This document shows, piece by piece, positions 33,776-45,417 of a DNA stretch of 64,000 nucleotides; position 1 is the stretch's first letter; every line of letters begins with the position of its first letter. Position numbers and translations under genes: made by a program. The stretch lies in the NCBI GenBank assembly GCA_028753945.1, contig JAPNXP010000005.1:3162001-3226000 (forward strand). The letters are read 5' to 3'. The stretch is from Hexactinellida sp. DTS-2022 (Eukaryota; Porifera; Hexactinellida). The notes under the pieces are model-generated. The model worked only from the letters and a program-made list of their open reading frames with translations. It searched no databases and had not been told where the DNA came from.

Positions 33776-35617
33776 GAATATTCCCATTTCGCCTACTCCC
33801 ATTTTGCCTACTAATCGGAAATCAGTGTCATTTCGCCTACTCATTCTTCAAATGAGATTTGGTGATTTTTAGCAAGTATTTTAAGGTATCTCAATTATGT
33901 TATTGATATGTGTAGTACAACAACAAATAACATACTGCCCAAATATATAAGAATAAGTTTGAGAGTGTTATATAATTATCTATTTATGGAATTTGTTTCT
34001 ACCAATCGAGGAACTCGTGCTCTTGTTTATGAAGGCTACAAATATCAAATTAATAGACGAGGGCTAGATGGTCGGATTTTCTGGAGATGCTCCAAATCTC
34101 GAACTTGTAGCGGAACACTTACAACGCTCAATGGGGAAATCATTGATAACAGAGCGGATCAACACAGCCACCCAGCTGATGATTCAGAAATATCCGCCTG
34201 TAAAACACTCGAGACGATAAAAACTACTGTTAGGGAAAGTATTGACCCTGTACCAAGTATCTATCAAAGGAATATGATTGAAATATCAGCTCGTTATGAT
34301 CGTGATGCAATAGCAGCTCATTTTCTTAGCTTTCCTACAATAAAATCTGCATTGTACAGGATACGAAGGCAACGACTTCCCCCTCTCCCTCAATCCAGGA
34401 GTGAAGTTCATTTCCATGGTGAATGGGCTAGAACATACAGTGGGTCGCAATTCTTAATTGCAGAAGAAGGCGGTGACGAGGATAAAATTGTCATCTTTAC
34501 AACAACAGACAATATGAGGTATTTATCAGAGGTTGAAAGAATTTATATGGATGCTACGTTTTCACTATACACGCATTCAAAAGTGGTAAGCAGTTCCTTT
34601 TGGTGTATTGTCTTCTCCCCGGAAAGTCACGAAGTATATACTTAAAAACCCTGGAGCTTTTTATCTTAAAGGCTAGACAACTTAGCTTTAACATAAATCC
34701 AAATTAAATTTTAACTGACTTCGAATTTGCTATTATTAAGGCAATTCAGTTAGTATTCCCATCTACAACTTTAAAAGGTTGTTACTTTCACTTCACCCAG
34801 GCAATAAATAGAAAGATAAATACGATGGGCCTTCAAACGCTCTACAAACAAGATGCTGTAATGAATCAATTCATTCGAAAAACAGCAGCATTAGCATTCA
34901 TTCCTCCAGATCTAGTCTTCTTTGGCTGGAATATGGTTAAAACCATGGCACCTATTCGTCCAGAGATACATGAATTATTTTGAAGATACTTGGTTGGTAG
35001 GCCAGTTTCCACCCATTTTGTGGAATGTATTCAACCAAGACGCACACAAACCCAAGGACAAATAATCATGTAGAGGGATGGCATAATAAACTTAAAAGAA
35101 TAGCTCGAAAGGCTCACCCAAATATTTACGAAATCGTAACGATTTTCAAACAAGAGCAAGCGTTTACGGAAGTCAGTATTGCACAATTGGCATCAGGTGC
35201 TACACTGACAAAGAGAGCAAACAAGAGTGTTCAAAAAGATAATAGAATTCAAAAACTTAAAGAAGATTTCGTGGCAAACCTGATCACTATGGGTGAATAT
35301 CTACAGGGACTTTCATTACTAACTATATTTTAAACTCCGATTTTTTTTAAATATTTACATTTACTTTAATTAGACTTATAATACTACATATAATTATTCT
35401 TATAATATACAATATACGTGCTATAATACTTTAATCCTAATTAAACAAGCAGATTATATTCAGTATTAATTAATGAAACCTGGTTAATTAATTACACGTA
35501 CATATTAGGATATAACAAATCTCATTTGAAGAATGAGTAGGCGAAATGGCACTATTTTCAAATTAGTAGGCAAAATGGGAGTAGGCGAAACAGGAGTAGG
35601 CAAAATGGGAATAATTC
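33776..35617 (+). mobile_element. MULE (Mutator-like) element, nested in the hAT MITE
   Basis: Inverse ends of about 85 bp built from TTCGCCTACTCCCATTTTGC modules. Flanks GCCTCAAAC (33767-33775) and GCCTCAAAG (35618-35626) form a 9-bp duplication with one end mismatch, typical of MULEs. Encodes a broken FLYWCH/MULE transposase. Confidence 0.85.
33908..35333 (+). pseudogene. FLYWCH zinc-finger MULE transposase, broken
   Basis: The ATG at 33908 (or more plausibly 33986) opens a FLYWCH domain (ALVYEGYKYQINRRG, GRIFWRCSKSRTCSG, ADQHSHP). The MULE core starts with IYMDATFSLYTHSK (first Asp) and breaks at 34645. After a gap in another frame comes LTDFEFAIIKAIQLVF (second Asp), GCYFHFTQAINRK and GWNMVKTMAP. 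After two more shifts comes TNNHVEGWHNKLKRIARKAH (Glu block), ending at 35333. All DDE blocks exist, but at least three frame changes and an internal deletion mean no functional protein. Confidence 0.85.
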
Positions 35618-36039
35618 GCCTCAAAGAGGGGGGGGGGCATGACCCCCCTGGCCACCCCTGGCGCCGCCACTGGATTCAAATGAGATTCATGAAAATCAAA
35701 ATCAAAATTTTCACACAAACATATCGCCATTATAGCTATAGAAACGTTAAAAATCTACGAAACGACCAAAGTTAAATCCCAACAAGTGAAGCAACTGGAT
35801 GAGTTGGCGTGGAATAAGGAGTATGCAAATGCGTTGATAATTATTGCTTAAGATTACTTACTTCCTACCATGAACAAAGTATAACTAGAAGAAAAGAATT
35901 GAGGAAATTATTGTCGACTTGCAACTTGTATTTGATATACATACTGTAGACCGTCGTCGTATCTGTTTAAGTCTAATACATAAAAATATGATGAGCAATA
36001 TGATATCGTGTGTAGTACTACAACTATATGTATTCGTAC

Positions 36040-36841
36040 TAGGGATGGGACGGATGCGAATTTTTCCACATCCGCGAATACGGATGTGCATGCGGATGCC
36101 AAATTTTTAACTCCGCGGATGCGGATGCGGATGCGGAGTTTTCATCTTTACATCCGCGAATGCGGATGCGGATGCGGAGCTCAAACTTATTGGCTTTGAT
36201 TTTTACAATATTTTATTTAGTACTATTACTATACAGTGGACTCTCGTAATATGAAACAGGGATTAGGCGAACAAAGTTTAATTCCCACACAAATACATGC
36301 AAATGAATGCACAGCAGACTATTAGGGAGTATGAACTGTGTAAGTAGTAAGCATATCTGGCCTTTCTAAGAGTCCACCTGTAAACAAAGGGTCCCCATTT
36401 AGACATTAACTGAAGTAGAGTATAAGAGAAATGGACTTAGAGAATGGATAATTAGAGAAGAACAATATTGCATACAAAAACTGTGCAATTAAACTAGTAA
36501 TGAATAACAAAATTATGTCAGACAATTAAGGAAGTGGACTATTAGATAAGTGGAGAAGTGGACTATTAGATAAGTGGAGAAGTGGACTATTAGATAAGTG
36601 GAGAAGTGGACTATTAGATAAGTGGAGAAGTGGACTATTAGATAAGTGGAGAAGTGGACTATTAGAGAGAACAAACTGTAAATGGGAGGGGACGGATGTG
36701 AAATTCATAAACTCCGCGGATGCAGATGTAAGGCGGATGCGAGATTTTTAAACTCCGCGGAGTCGGATGTAAAGGCGGAGTTGATAAATCATGCGGAGCT
36801 CCGCGGATACGGATGCGGATGCGGAGCTCTGTCCCATCCCT
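36040..36841. mobile_element. TIR element rich in GGATGCGGATGCGGA
   Basis: The ends TAGGGATGGGACGGATGCG and CTCTGTCCCATCCCTA are inverse. The sub-terminal regions carry repeated GGATGCGGATGCGGA and CTCCGCGGA motifs. The centre holds a 24-bp minisatellite. No clean target duplication was found. It probably removed exons 2-4 of micro-exon copy 2. Confidence 0.55.
36534..36665. repeat. 24-bp minisatellite
   Basis: About five head-to-tail units of AAGTGGACTATTAGATAAGT plus GGAG. The minus-strand LSNSPLLH repeat frame is an artefact of the unit length. Confidence 0.85.
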
Positions 36842-37155
36842 ATAGGCGATTATAAATTTTAAATCAACTTAAGGGGTTGGAGGGGGGGGCGATTATTCGA
36901 GTAAATAAAGTAATCAAATTGATATTGGAATCAAAGCCAGTCCATAGTAATTCAGTAGACATTAGCTAACTGAACGTTCTTAAGGATACTAACCATTATG
37001 TCATTACGTAATAATGACTCTTTGGGGAGGAACGTTTGTTAAGAATTTCACATAATTTGTATAAATAGGGAGTATATTAAATTTTTATAAACATCTGTAA
37101 AATTTTAGTGAGTAGAGAATATGCGATATTCTGGAAATGGGGGAATCAAGAACTA

Positions 37156-37358
37156 CTGTATTTCTCAGTCAATTATCCGATTGGGTCAACCAATCATCCG
37201 ATTCAGTCAACCAATTATCCGATTGGGTCAACCAATTATCCGATTGGGTCAACCAATTATCCGAATCCATTCTAAGGATTCATTGGATGAGTCGGATGAT
37301 TGGTTGACTGAATCGGATGATTGGTTGACCCAATCGGATAATTGACTGAGAAATACAG
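37156..37358. mobile_element. Hairpin MITE with internal CCGATTGGGTCAACCA repeats
   Basis: CTGTATTTCTCAGTCAATTA and its inverse bound a 203-bp element flanked by TA. The arms hold alternating CAATTATCCGATTGGGTCAA and CAATCATCCGATTCAGTCAA units, so it can fold into a long hairpin. It lies in intron 1 of micro-exon copy 2. Confidence 0.8.
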
Positions 37359-37400
37359 TAGTAGAATTACCAAGGATCAAGCAAAGGACTAGATCTAGAT

Positions 37401-37555
37401 CAGTGGTTCTCAACATTTTTAATATTTAGGTCCCGATAGTATTAAAAAATATTGCGACAAAAAACGTCTACTAATTAATAAGATATTATTATCGTGATAG
37501 GTTACGCGGTGGACCCCTTAAATCATTCGCGGATCCCAGATTGAAAACCACAAAT
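37401..37555. repeat. Decayed hAT-type MITE (CAGTGGTTCTCAAC family)
   Basis: CAGTGGTTCTCAAC at the left and GATTGAAAACCAC at the right, with GGTGGACCCCTTAAATCATT inside, as in the 60235-60682 element. The target duplication is unclear. Confidence 0.5.
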
Positions 37556-38029
37556 CTGGTAGTGTTAAATCAAATAGAAATTCCAGCTAAACCAAAGGAT
37601 TAATAAATTAGAGGAATAATAATTACCGTTTGACTTGGAAAATGTCAAGGGTCCCCCTCTCACTAATGAGGGGGGCCCCTGTTGCTGTTGTTGTTGTTGT
37701 TGTTGACATTGCTAACAAATCAACAATTGGACGTACTTATATAGTGCTCAGCAATAGTACTGTATAGCCGGTTAGTAATTTAGGAATTTAAACAAACCGC
37801 TCGTCCACCCTATGCGCGTGCTCACATCTTACACTCGATGTGCGGCCCGACCTTCGCTTATATTCCAACCAAATTCCTTGTCGAAAATAAACCCGTGGCG
37901 TATTTAAAATGAATTTTAAATAAAAACTTGAAAGCCTATTATTGAAGCTTTTATTGTTACAAAAATGAGTCAATCTATTCCTTGGATTATTGATACTAAC
38001 AATTGTGATTTGAAAGATCATTATAATAA

Positions 38030-39110
38030 CCTGGCAGAGAAATATACATTGGGAAACTTATTGGATTTACTGTAGAGAGTAGATTAATGGATTAAACTAT
38101 TACTTAAACAGAAACTCATTGGTTATAATGAAGGTAATTAAAACGAATCAGTATGCTGGAATATGGAATGAAAATATCACAAAGGTACAGTCCAACCGGT
38201 TAAACAAAAGTCAAATTTTCAGCCCAGGATACTTAACTTTGAGTATACAAACAGAACTAATTATAGCAATCAGATAATGTCTGAATAAATTCTTACGGAT
38301 CACGGGAAAGTTGATTGGAAATGCACAATACAAACTATTGTGAATTGAATTAATTGAACATCATAGACAGAACATAGTAATAAGACATTAGAAGATAAAG
38401 TCCATGGTAAACGTAGTTACATTAAATAACATAATTCAACAACAACGAAAGAATCAAAACATAATTCCTTACTAGAACTTCAATACCAAGTGATTAACAG
38501 TGGACAGTAAATTCAGTAATTGAAGGTTATATATACTGTAGATGCAATATAATTTGTAAGCAGTTCACGAGAATAGGAAATTATGGAAAAATCTGCTTCA
38601 GGGTATAGAATGGGGTAAGACTTGATCGAGGACTAGGAGAAAAAAGAACACTGTCAACAAAGTCTAAAAAAAGTAAACTAATAGAATAGAAATAAAAATG
38701 TAAGCATAGGAGACATAAAGAAATGTCTGATTGTTAAGAAAATGTTGTAACCTCTGAGTGAATATGCAAATAATGGAAATCAATCAATCATTCAACAGGA
38801 GAATAAAGTTTTTGAAATGTGCTTCCCCTAATTTTGGACTTCGAAAAACTGAGGCTATTTAGGTGTTACCTTTCGTAACTACACAGTTAACTACAACTGG
38901 ATTGTTGTCTAGACATCAATACCAGTTTGAAACACGGGAATAGCTAACGCAATAAACGTGTAGACTAGTACACTAAATATAATCAGTTTGAGACATAAAG
39001 AAACATGAGCTAGCTGAGGTTCGAAATATTGCAAGTATAAATCAATCCGTCAATAAAAAACCCCACTTTTTTATAAACAAATAAATATACCAATAAATAA
39101 ATAAATAAGG
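38030..39110. other. Unit spacer, no supported exon except a possible 21-nt one
   Basis: AT-rich. A possible 21-nt exon (acceptor GTTGTAG, donor GTAACA) lies near 38871-38891 and recurs near 43950. Otherwise nothing recognised. Confidence 0.3.
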
Positions 39111-39125
39111 AACAGATAAACTTAC

Positions 39126-39296
39126 ATGACGTATAGGTGTGGAGTGGTATAAATAATACAGAAGTTGTCCAGTAGATGGAGAGGATATAACTTGATAGTC
39201 TTTGTCTGAGCAAACGGAGCTTCTCGAGAGAAGATACCGGTCGATACATTCCATGTTATGAACCAAGCGGGATTCAGGTACGTGAAGGTAATTCTC
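39126..39296 (-). CDS. 171-nt open exon of the second array gene, copy a
   Basis: Acceptor GCGATAG at the high end, GTAAGT donor at the low end. Exactly 57 codons in phase 0, beginning ENYLHVPESRLVHNMEC, through RSSVCSDKDYQVISSPST, ending YHSTPIRH. Three other copies share the length, splice sites and open frame. No domain recognised. Confidence 0.5.
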
Positions 39297-39533
39297 CTAT
39301 CGCATAGAGAGGAATTAATGAGCGATTTGATTTAGAATACAGTCGAAATCGAGTGTTTTGACAACGGCTTGTTTGTCTCACCGAGTTTATTGCAAGTCAA
39401 ATTCTTGTGTTTACCTCAAACACGAGGAGGAAAAGATTTCTACATAACAAAATTAAATGATATGCGAATAACTTGGCTGGAAGATTTTCAGTTAGTACAA
39501 ATGTTTTATAACAAGTCACTTACAGGAATACAG

Positions 39534-39544
39534 TCTGTAGAGAA
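39534..39544 (-). other. Candidate 11-nt micro-exon
   Basis: ACTGTATTCCT between CTACAG and GTAAGT. Another 11-nt candidate is at 39696-39706 (ACGTTATTCAG). The same pair recurs at 57390-57400 and 57513-57523. Confidence 0.35.
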
Positions 39545-40020
39545 ATAAAGAGGAGACAAACATCTCACATAGTAAGAGATAAAGTCTGGGAGATCTGCGG
39601 GAACGGTAGCAAGAACACCAATAGAAGAACTAACAATAAATGGTCAGAAAATAAGAATAATAGGTAGTATACAGGTGTCATAGCGAATCCCAAACCTGAA
39701 TAACGTCTGCAGTCAGATAAAGAGCGCAAACATCTCACAAAAACATCACATAAATCCAGAGAGATCTGCTGGTGTCCTTAGGATGTAGGTCTGTAGGTTG
39801 TCACCAAATACTGATAATACTATAAAAGGAAAGGGAAAATAATTATAATAAGTGCAAGATAAATTAAGCACCTGTTATACTTTCATCCATTCGCCCTGTC
39901 CCTAACATGTGTGTTTTATCCATCACATCTATTTACTTTTCCTTCGCAGCAGTGCTGGAAGAATGCTCCTTGATATACCAAGAAGTCTTCGGAATGTGGG
40001 GCTGAAGTATATCTTCATTT

Positions 40021-40680
40021 TCAGAGGGATCTGTCATTTACTACTTGTCTAGAATGAGATAGAGTTTGCCAAAGCAGTTCGCAATTATTGTCGGGACTTG
40101 TTTTTGTATAAAAACTCCCGTATAACTCATCACACCAAAGTAATCTGCAGTATTTCAGGAGTGAAGAGTTCTTCGATATGAGAGAGAATAAATGGCTATT
40201 TTCTATATCTAATATATGTACTTTTTGTTCAACTAAATATAAGTTTAACTTGTCAAAGCTACCTTCAGTATACCCAAATGCTCTCACCTCAGTTATTTCC
40301 TTAGCATAAACGTGTTCTTTCAACCTGAGGAATGTTCCAGATGTTTAGGATTTGGAGCGGTGAGAACGATTTGCATTTGATCGAGCGAAAATTCAACCTT
40401 GCTAACAGCCAGCTCAAGCAGCAGAGACGTCTTATCCTTGCTAGGCCCAGCCTGATAAACAGGTTTATATTAGCTTTCAGAGTGGCCTCAGTTAACTGCT
40501 TGAGGGCTGGAGACAGGGATTTTGAGTGTTTTGCGCCATTAACAGTTTGAGGTAAATCGCCATTTACGACAGGGTCGGTTTGTACTACTTTTGGCGGTAT
40601 TTGAGTAACCTTAGGGACATCAACATTATCGTATAAATACGTCAGCATATCCTGTAGGTTCTCTATCAGTGATCGTGTCC
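40021..40680 (-). pseudogene. NACHT/NLR-like fragment, frame-broken
   Basis: A homologue of the 30269-30783 exon with AGPSKDKTS (P-loop Gly replaced by Asp) and QIVLTAPNPK. It then continues, after frameshifts near 40310 and 40455, into EHVYAKEITEVRAFGYTEGS, FDKLNLYL and FSLISKNSSLLKYCRLLWC. The order P-loop, VTSRP-like block, EVxGFTEE-like block, then LxxNPxLLxLC-like block is that of NACHT NTPases of NOD-like receptors, with the Walker B stretch absent. Not coding as it stands. Confidence 0.4.
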
Positions 40681-40719
40681 GTAAGCTAAATCTGTGAATT
40701 GTGTTGGCAACCACGTAAT

Positions 40720-40815
40720 ATATACGAGCCCTTGGGTCTCGGTCGCTTTGCGGCAGATTGGTGCTACGCACCTCAAGTTTACGGCCGCTATGCGGCCTTA
40801 CTCCTCACTAGTTGA
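40720..40815 (-). repeat. Snap-back dispersed repeat, 3' end
   Basis: ACGAGCCCTTGGGTCTCGGT, CGCTTTGCGGC and GGCCGCTATGCGGCC are the inverse of the 19148-19583 3' end. It interrupts the upstream part of the NACHT-like fragment. Confidence 0.5.
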
Positions 40816-41450
40816 AAGCTGGCACTGGTTTGTTAGTCTGACCGGGATTTTGGAAGTCAAATCCTTGTGTTGTTATATTCGTGCTTACATTAGTATTCCG
40901 GTTATTTGTCATATTGAGAGATTTTGCCTATCTGTGGATGTAAACAATTGCTAAACAATTCAAATAGTATTAAAACAGATTGAAGGAAACAAACTGAAAA
41001 GAGTTTCATACCGGTATAACTCCCGTAGAGAGGTAAAAGAGAGCGAACATTTCACAGAAACATCACATAAATTCAGGGAGATCGGCTGATGTGTGAAACT
41101 GGGGAAATCTTGCATGTTGCTTTCATTTTGATATCATATTAGCGGATTATGTCGAGTTGTTTAACTGTATTTGTGAGATTTCTCCATGAATTATATTTGA
41201 GACTAGTTTCTTAAATTAATCGAGTCAAACGAGTATAAATATAATATTATTTTGTTTCATGAACTATGAAAATCACGATATAAAACTTAAAATTAACAGT
41301 CTCGATAATTACACAATTTTTGCAGATAAACCAATTTACTACAGAGCGGTTGCGCTAGTGAGAGGGGAAATGCTTACTCCGCCTTTAGAGATAAACCAAT
41401 AGAAGAAAAGCACAAAGTAGGGGGTTGAATAAAAATTATTTTAAATTATT

Positions 41451-42872
41451 TTAAAAAAATTGATTGTTCATTATCTAGAGGAGAAAAGGTGATGAACTAC
41501 CAATGATATAGATTGCTTTACTATTGGAATAAGGTTACTTACATTAAAAATAATCTCTAAAAAGTCTATGGAAAAATATATAATAAAAATGTAATCGTGA
41601 ATTCCAAGCCAGCTGATCCAAGCATTTCACTGAGATGACCGAATTTACTAAATTTACTATTAAATCTAATTACTAATCCATAAACGTCAAACGACCAAAT
41701 TGAGACCCCAACAAGTGAAACATGTGGATGAATGGGCGTGGATTTAATTAAAAGTAAATATATTGCTAATGACACTAAATTTACTCACTTTTTGCGATGC
41801 GTTTTGAAATTCTAAAGGAAAACAACCGATGAAATGCAATGTAATAATGTGTGCGTGTAATTACATTATAATTGACAAACATACTTATATTGGGGGTCGA
41901 CTATCTTTAAGTCTAGAGGGGAATAACACGATGAACTACAATATGATATCGAGTGCAGCTATACAGCAAACTCCCGGTTATCCGAAAGTTCGTTAAATGA
42001 AGCGGTATGATTTGGGTAGGGTACATTTGAAGAAATTGATTGATTATAAGCTACAAACATTGTGTAGTGCATACTAGTAGTAGAATGTGTTCAGAAAACG
42101 TAGAACGAATATCAATGACAGAAAATAAATAACGAGTTCAAATGGATAGTTCGAATAATCGGGAGTCTGCTTTACTGGTTTTGAATGTACTTACATTTTA
42201 TTAACATCCTGGCAAGCCTAGAAAAAATGTGATGAAACACAATTTGATTTAATTGTCCATTTCTATTCAAACTAGATTTACTTACTTTTCTGTTCTAGTT
42301 TTCTGTAGGAGAGTAGGAAGAGTAAATCAACATCGAGTATAGGAAGTACTGTAGTATTACAGGGTTTAATCGGATTAAGTTACGGAGCTATAGTATTTGT
42401 CAATCCGGTTCTACAAATTACAGGTTCGGTGCTAAAGACTTACGCGCTACCAATTTAAACCCTGATATAATACATTTCCCAGTAGAGGAAATTGTATAAT
42501 TTGTACTATCAATTACCTTTGTTGCACGAGTCCTAGAAAATTAAAATGGCATAAATTGCAACATAGGAATATCAATAAATTTAACACATAGTATGATAGT
42601 AATGAGAACAGCAATGAATTAGCTGATTGAATGCTGTAATACAGCTAGCTATACGATAGTTTTTATCGATAAAATTTACTTTTAAAAAGATGATTAGTAG
42701 AACTACCATGGTGCTAGATAATCTAATTCATATAGATACACGAGCTAAACATTAAATATAGGATATTGAATTAGAGTAACCATTACCAGAATTCCCGAAA
42801 AATGTCAGGGATCCCCCTGCACAGAACGAGGGGGACCCCAGGTGATGTTGTTGTTGTTGTTGTTGTTTCCAT
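41451..42872 (-). CDS. Micro-exon poly-Thr gene, copy 3 (intact, 79 aa)
   Basis: Eight exons, all GT..AG: 42787-42872 (86 nt), 42517-42532 (16), 42286-42302 (17), 42195-42217 (23), 41885-41912 (28), 41789-41811 (23), 41543-41565 (23) and 41451-41474 (24, with TAA). Total 240 nt, open throughout. Product: Met-Glu-Thr7, then SPGVPLVLCRGIPDIFREFW, TRATKKTRTEK, LARMLIKYLKIVDPQYK, ISKRIAKNFLEIIFN, IMNNQFF. The C-terminal half is basic and predicted helical with a hydrophobic end; no signal peptide is seen. Copies 1, 4 and 5 preserve the same splice sites, phases and frame, although no exon of 16-28 nt could be predicted from one copy alone. TATA-like sequence (ACTATAACTACG) lies about 30 bp above the ATG. 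No family recognised. The main doubt is lack of transcript evidence. Confidence 0.65.
41967..42172. repeat. MITE-like sequence inside intron 4 of copy 3
   Basis: CAGCAAACTCCCGGTTATCC at the left and CGAATAATCGGGAGTCTGCT at the right are inverse. Sister copies carry decayed versions in the same intron (47095-47320, 53720-53940), so the insertion predates the duplication. Confidence 0.5.
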
Positions 42873-44216
42873 AGCTAACAAATCAAAAAATTGGACGTAG
42901 TTATAGTAGAGTGCTCAGCATTAGTACTGAATAGCTGGTTAGTAATTTAGAAATTATTTAAACAAGTCGCTAGATCGAGCGGCCTCCGCTTGTAATTAAA
43001 ACAAATTCCTTCAACGAAGTGAATCATACATCGGTGAACTTAGTTGGATTTTACTGTAGCGAATAAATCATCGGATTAAACTACATATATGGGTGTGCAT
43101 AGAAAGACATTTGTTATAATGGAAGGTAATTAAAACGAATCAGTATCCTGGAAGATGGAATAGAAATATCACAAAGTCACAGTTCAACCCGTGAACCAAT
43201 AAACAAATTTTTCTGCTCATGGATACTCAACTTTGAGTTTGGACCGCTTGTTAGAGACAACTGTTGAGGTATTGGTAATAATATTGATCCACTAACGAGT
43301 CTAACCACATTTGAATAAAAACCTCAGGCTTGGACGCGAATTAAAAAATACAAATTTGTAACTGAGGGGAGAATGGGAATTCAGGTTAGAATAATTTGCC
43401 CAATGTGTACAAACAGAACTAATTATAGTAACTAGGTGAGCATGAATAAATTGGAAATGCACAATCCAAACTATTGTGTTATTGAACATGAAATACGACA
43501 ATATAAAGCCATGGTTACATCTACAAAACTAATTCAAACAATAACGAAAGAATCAAAACAAAATTCCTTACTAGAACTTCAATAGCAAGTAATTAGCAGT
43601 TGACAGTAATAGAATAGAAGGTTATATTACTTATATAACAGATGCAATAATATGTAAGCAGTTCTGGAGAATAGGGAATGTTAGAAAAATCTGCTTGAGG
43701 GAATAGTATGGTAAGACTGATCACGAGAAAAAAAAGAACACTGTTAACAACGTCTAAAAAAGAGTAAAACTAATAGAATAGAGAAGATAAGGTAGCATAG
43801 GGGTCATAAAGAAATGTCTGATTGTTAAGAAAATGTTATAACGTCTAATTATGCAAATGATGGAAATCACTCATTCATTCAACAGGAGAATAAAGTTATT
43901 GAAAAGCTTCTCCTAATTTTTGACTTCAAAACTGAGGGTTATTTAGGTGTTACCTTTCGTAACTACACAGTTAACTAAAACTGGTTTGTTGTCTAGACAT
44001 CAATACCAGTTTGAAACATGGGAATAGTTAAAGCAATAAACGTGTAGACTAGTACACTAAATAGTATAATCAGTTTGAGACATAAAGAAACATGAGCTAG
44101 CCAGCTAGGAGGTGTGAGGTTCGAAATATTGCAAGTATAAATCAATCAGTCAATAAATAAATAATAAACCAATAAATATTCCAATAAATAAATAAATAAG
44201 GAACAGATAAACTTAC

Positions 44217-44387
44217 ATGACGTATAGGTGTGGAGTGGTATAAATAATACAGAAGTTGTCCAGTAGATGGAGAGGATATAACTTGATAGTCTTTGTCTGA
44301 GCAAACGGAGCTTCTCGAGAGACGACACCGGTCGATAGATTCCATGTTATGAACCAAGCGGGATTCAGGTACGTGAAGGTAATTCTC
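44217..44387 (-). CDS. 171-nt open exon, copy b
   Basis: Same acceptor, donor, 57-codon length and open frame as 39126-39296, with ENYLHVPESRLVHNMES and SSVCSDKDYQVISSPS. Substitutions are few. Lies between two micro-exon gene copies. Confidence 0.5.
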
Positions 44388-44596
44388 CTATCGCATAGAG
44401 AGGAATTAATGAGCGATTTGATTTAGAATACAGTCGAAATCGAGTGTTTTTGACAATGGCTTTTCAATCCCAACAGGTTTGATTGCAAGTCAAATTCTTG
44501 TGTTGTTATAATCGTAACTCTTTTATATCATATTTGGATACTTAACTTCCGCCGCTTAATTGTCAAATAGAGGGTTCTTCTTTTTTGTTCCACTAT

Positions 44597-44597
44597 C

Positions 44598-44637
<40 letters not shown>
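44597..44637. repeat. (TTA)n microsatellite
   Basis: Pure TAT/TTA tract of about 40 bp. Confidence 0.9.
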
Positions 44638-44640
<3 letters not shown>

Positions 44641-44968
44641 CAATTCAAAAAAAAGAGAGCAAACAATTCACAAAAACATCACATAAATTCAGGGAGATCA
44701 GCTGGGGTATGTAGGTTGTACACCAAATACTGAAAATACTATATATCGACAAGTAAATAATTAGAATTAGTGCAACAATCACTAAGAACCTGTTTTACTT
44801 TTATCCGGTAGCCTCTCCCCCTACCATGTGTTTAGTTATAACACCTACTGATTCAATATTTCCTTTGAAACTTGTGTCCTCTGCACAACTTGTGTAGCAT
44901 CCTAACGCCTACAGAAAAGAGCTGAGAAGCACGGTTGATTGGAATACTTGTTACGAAACGGAACTTAC

Positions 44969-45030
44969 TCGAGTCAAACTTGAGAGCCATTGGTCATCTC
45001 TGGACACGACACAGAATGATCGAATGCTTC
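44969..45030 (-). CDS. Candidate 62-nt cassette exon
   Basis: Acceptor CCATAG, donor GTAAGT. Phase-2 start, then SIRSFCVVSRDDQWLSSLTR. The copy at 51724-51785 is near identical but has TAG in place of TGG. Confidence 0.35.
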
Positions 45031-45417
45031 CTATGGAATGTCCTATAGAGCAGCCAGATAAGGGAGTTACGGGAGTATCAGGTAGAGGAGGAACATACGT
45101 ACCTGATCAAATACATCGATAAACGTATTTACACTTTTACTTTTTGACTGAGGAATCTTGCATGTTTCTTTAATTTACATATCATATTAGCGGAATATGT
45201 CGAGCTGTTTTAATGTATTTGTGATATTTCTCCACCCATTATATTTCAGACTAGTTCTTGAATCAATCGAATCAACGAGTAGATTTTATATATACAAATT
45301 GTGTTGCCATAGTAGCTAGTCAAGTTGTTAGTTTTAACTAGTAGAGTGTGTTTCATGGACTATGCAAAATCACCATATAAAACTCAAAATTAAGAGCCAC
45401 TATTCGATAACGAGACA

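Larger units (their letters stand above)
33665..35672. mobile_element. hAT-type element hosting a MULE
   Basis: The ends CAGAGGCGGCGCCAGG and CCTGGCGCCGCCACTG are inverse. GATTCAAA flanks both sides (33657-33664, 35673-35680), a perfect 8-bp duplication. Outside the nested MULE only about 165 bp of G/C-tract sequence remains, so this was a small MITE. It lies in the intron between exons 6 and 7 of micro-exon copy 2. Confidence 0.85.
33331..37709 (-). pseudogene. Micro-exon poly-Thr gene, copy 2 (diverged, exons 2-4 missing)
   Basis: Exon 1 (37627-37709) reads MST then Thr codons, ATGAPLISERGTLDIFQVK, and ends in phase 2 like its sisters. Exons 5, 6 and 7 are found at 35945-35972 (28 nt), 35862-35884 (23) and 33417-33439 (23). 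The last exon, 33331-33348, ends in TAA. The lengths equal those of the other copies and the joined frame is open (LNRYDDGLHYTLFMVG, ILRDIYFSIINII), yet the residues are quite different. Exons 2-4 are not seen; the 36040-36841 insertion lies where they should be. The intron between exons 6 and 7 hosts the hAT/MULE insertion. Direct joining of exon 1 to exon 5 would break phase, so the copy is probably dead. Confidence 0.5.

Noticed and set aside
36526-36708. Frame with LSNSPLLH repeats
   Set aside because: Translation of a 24-bp minisatellite inside a transposon.
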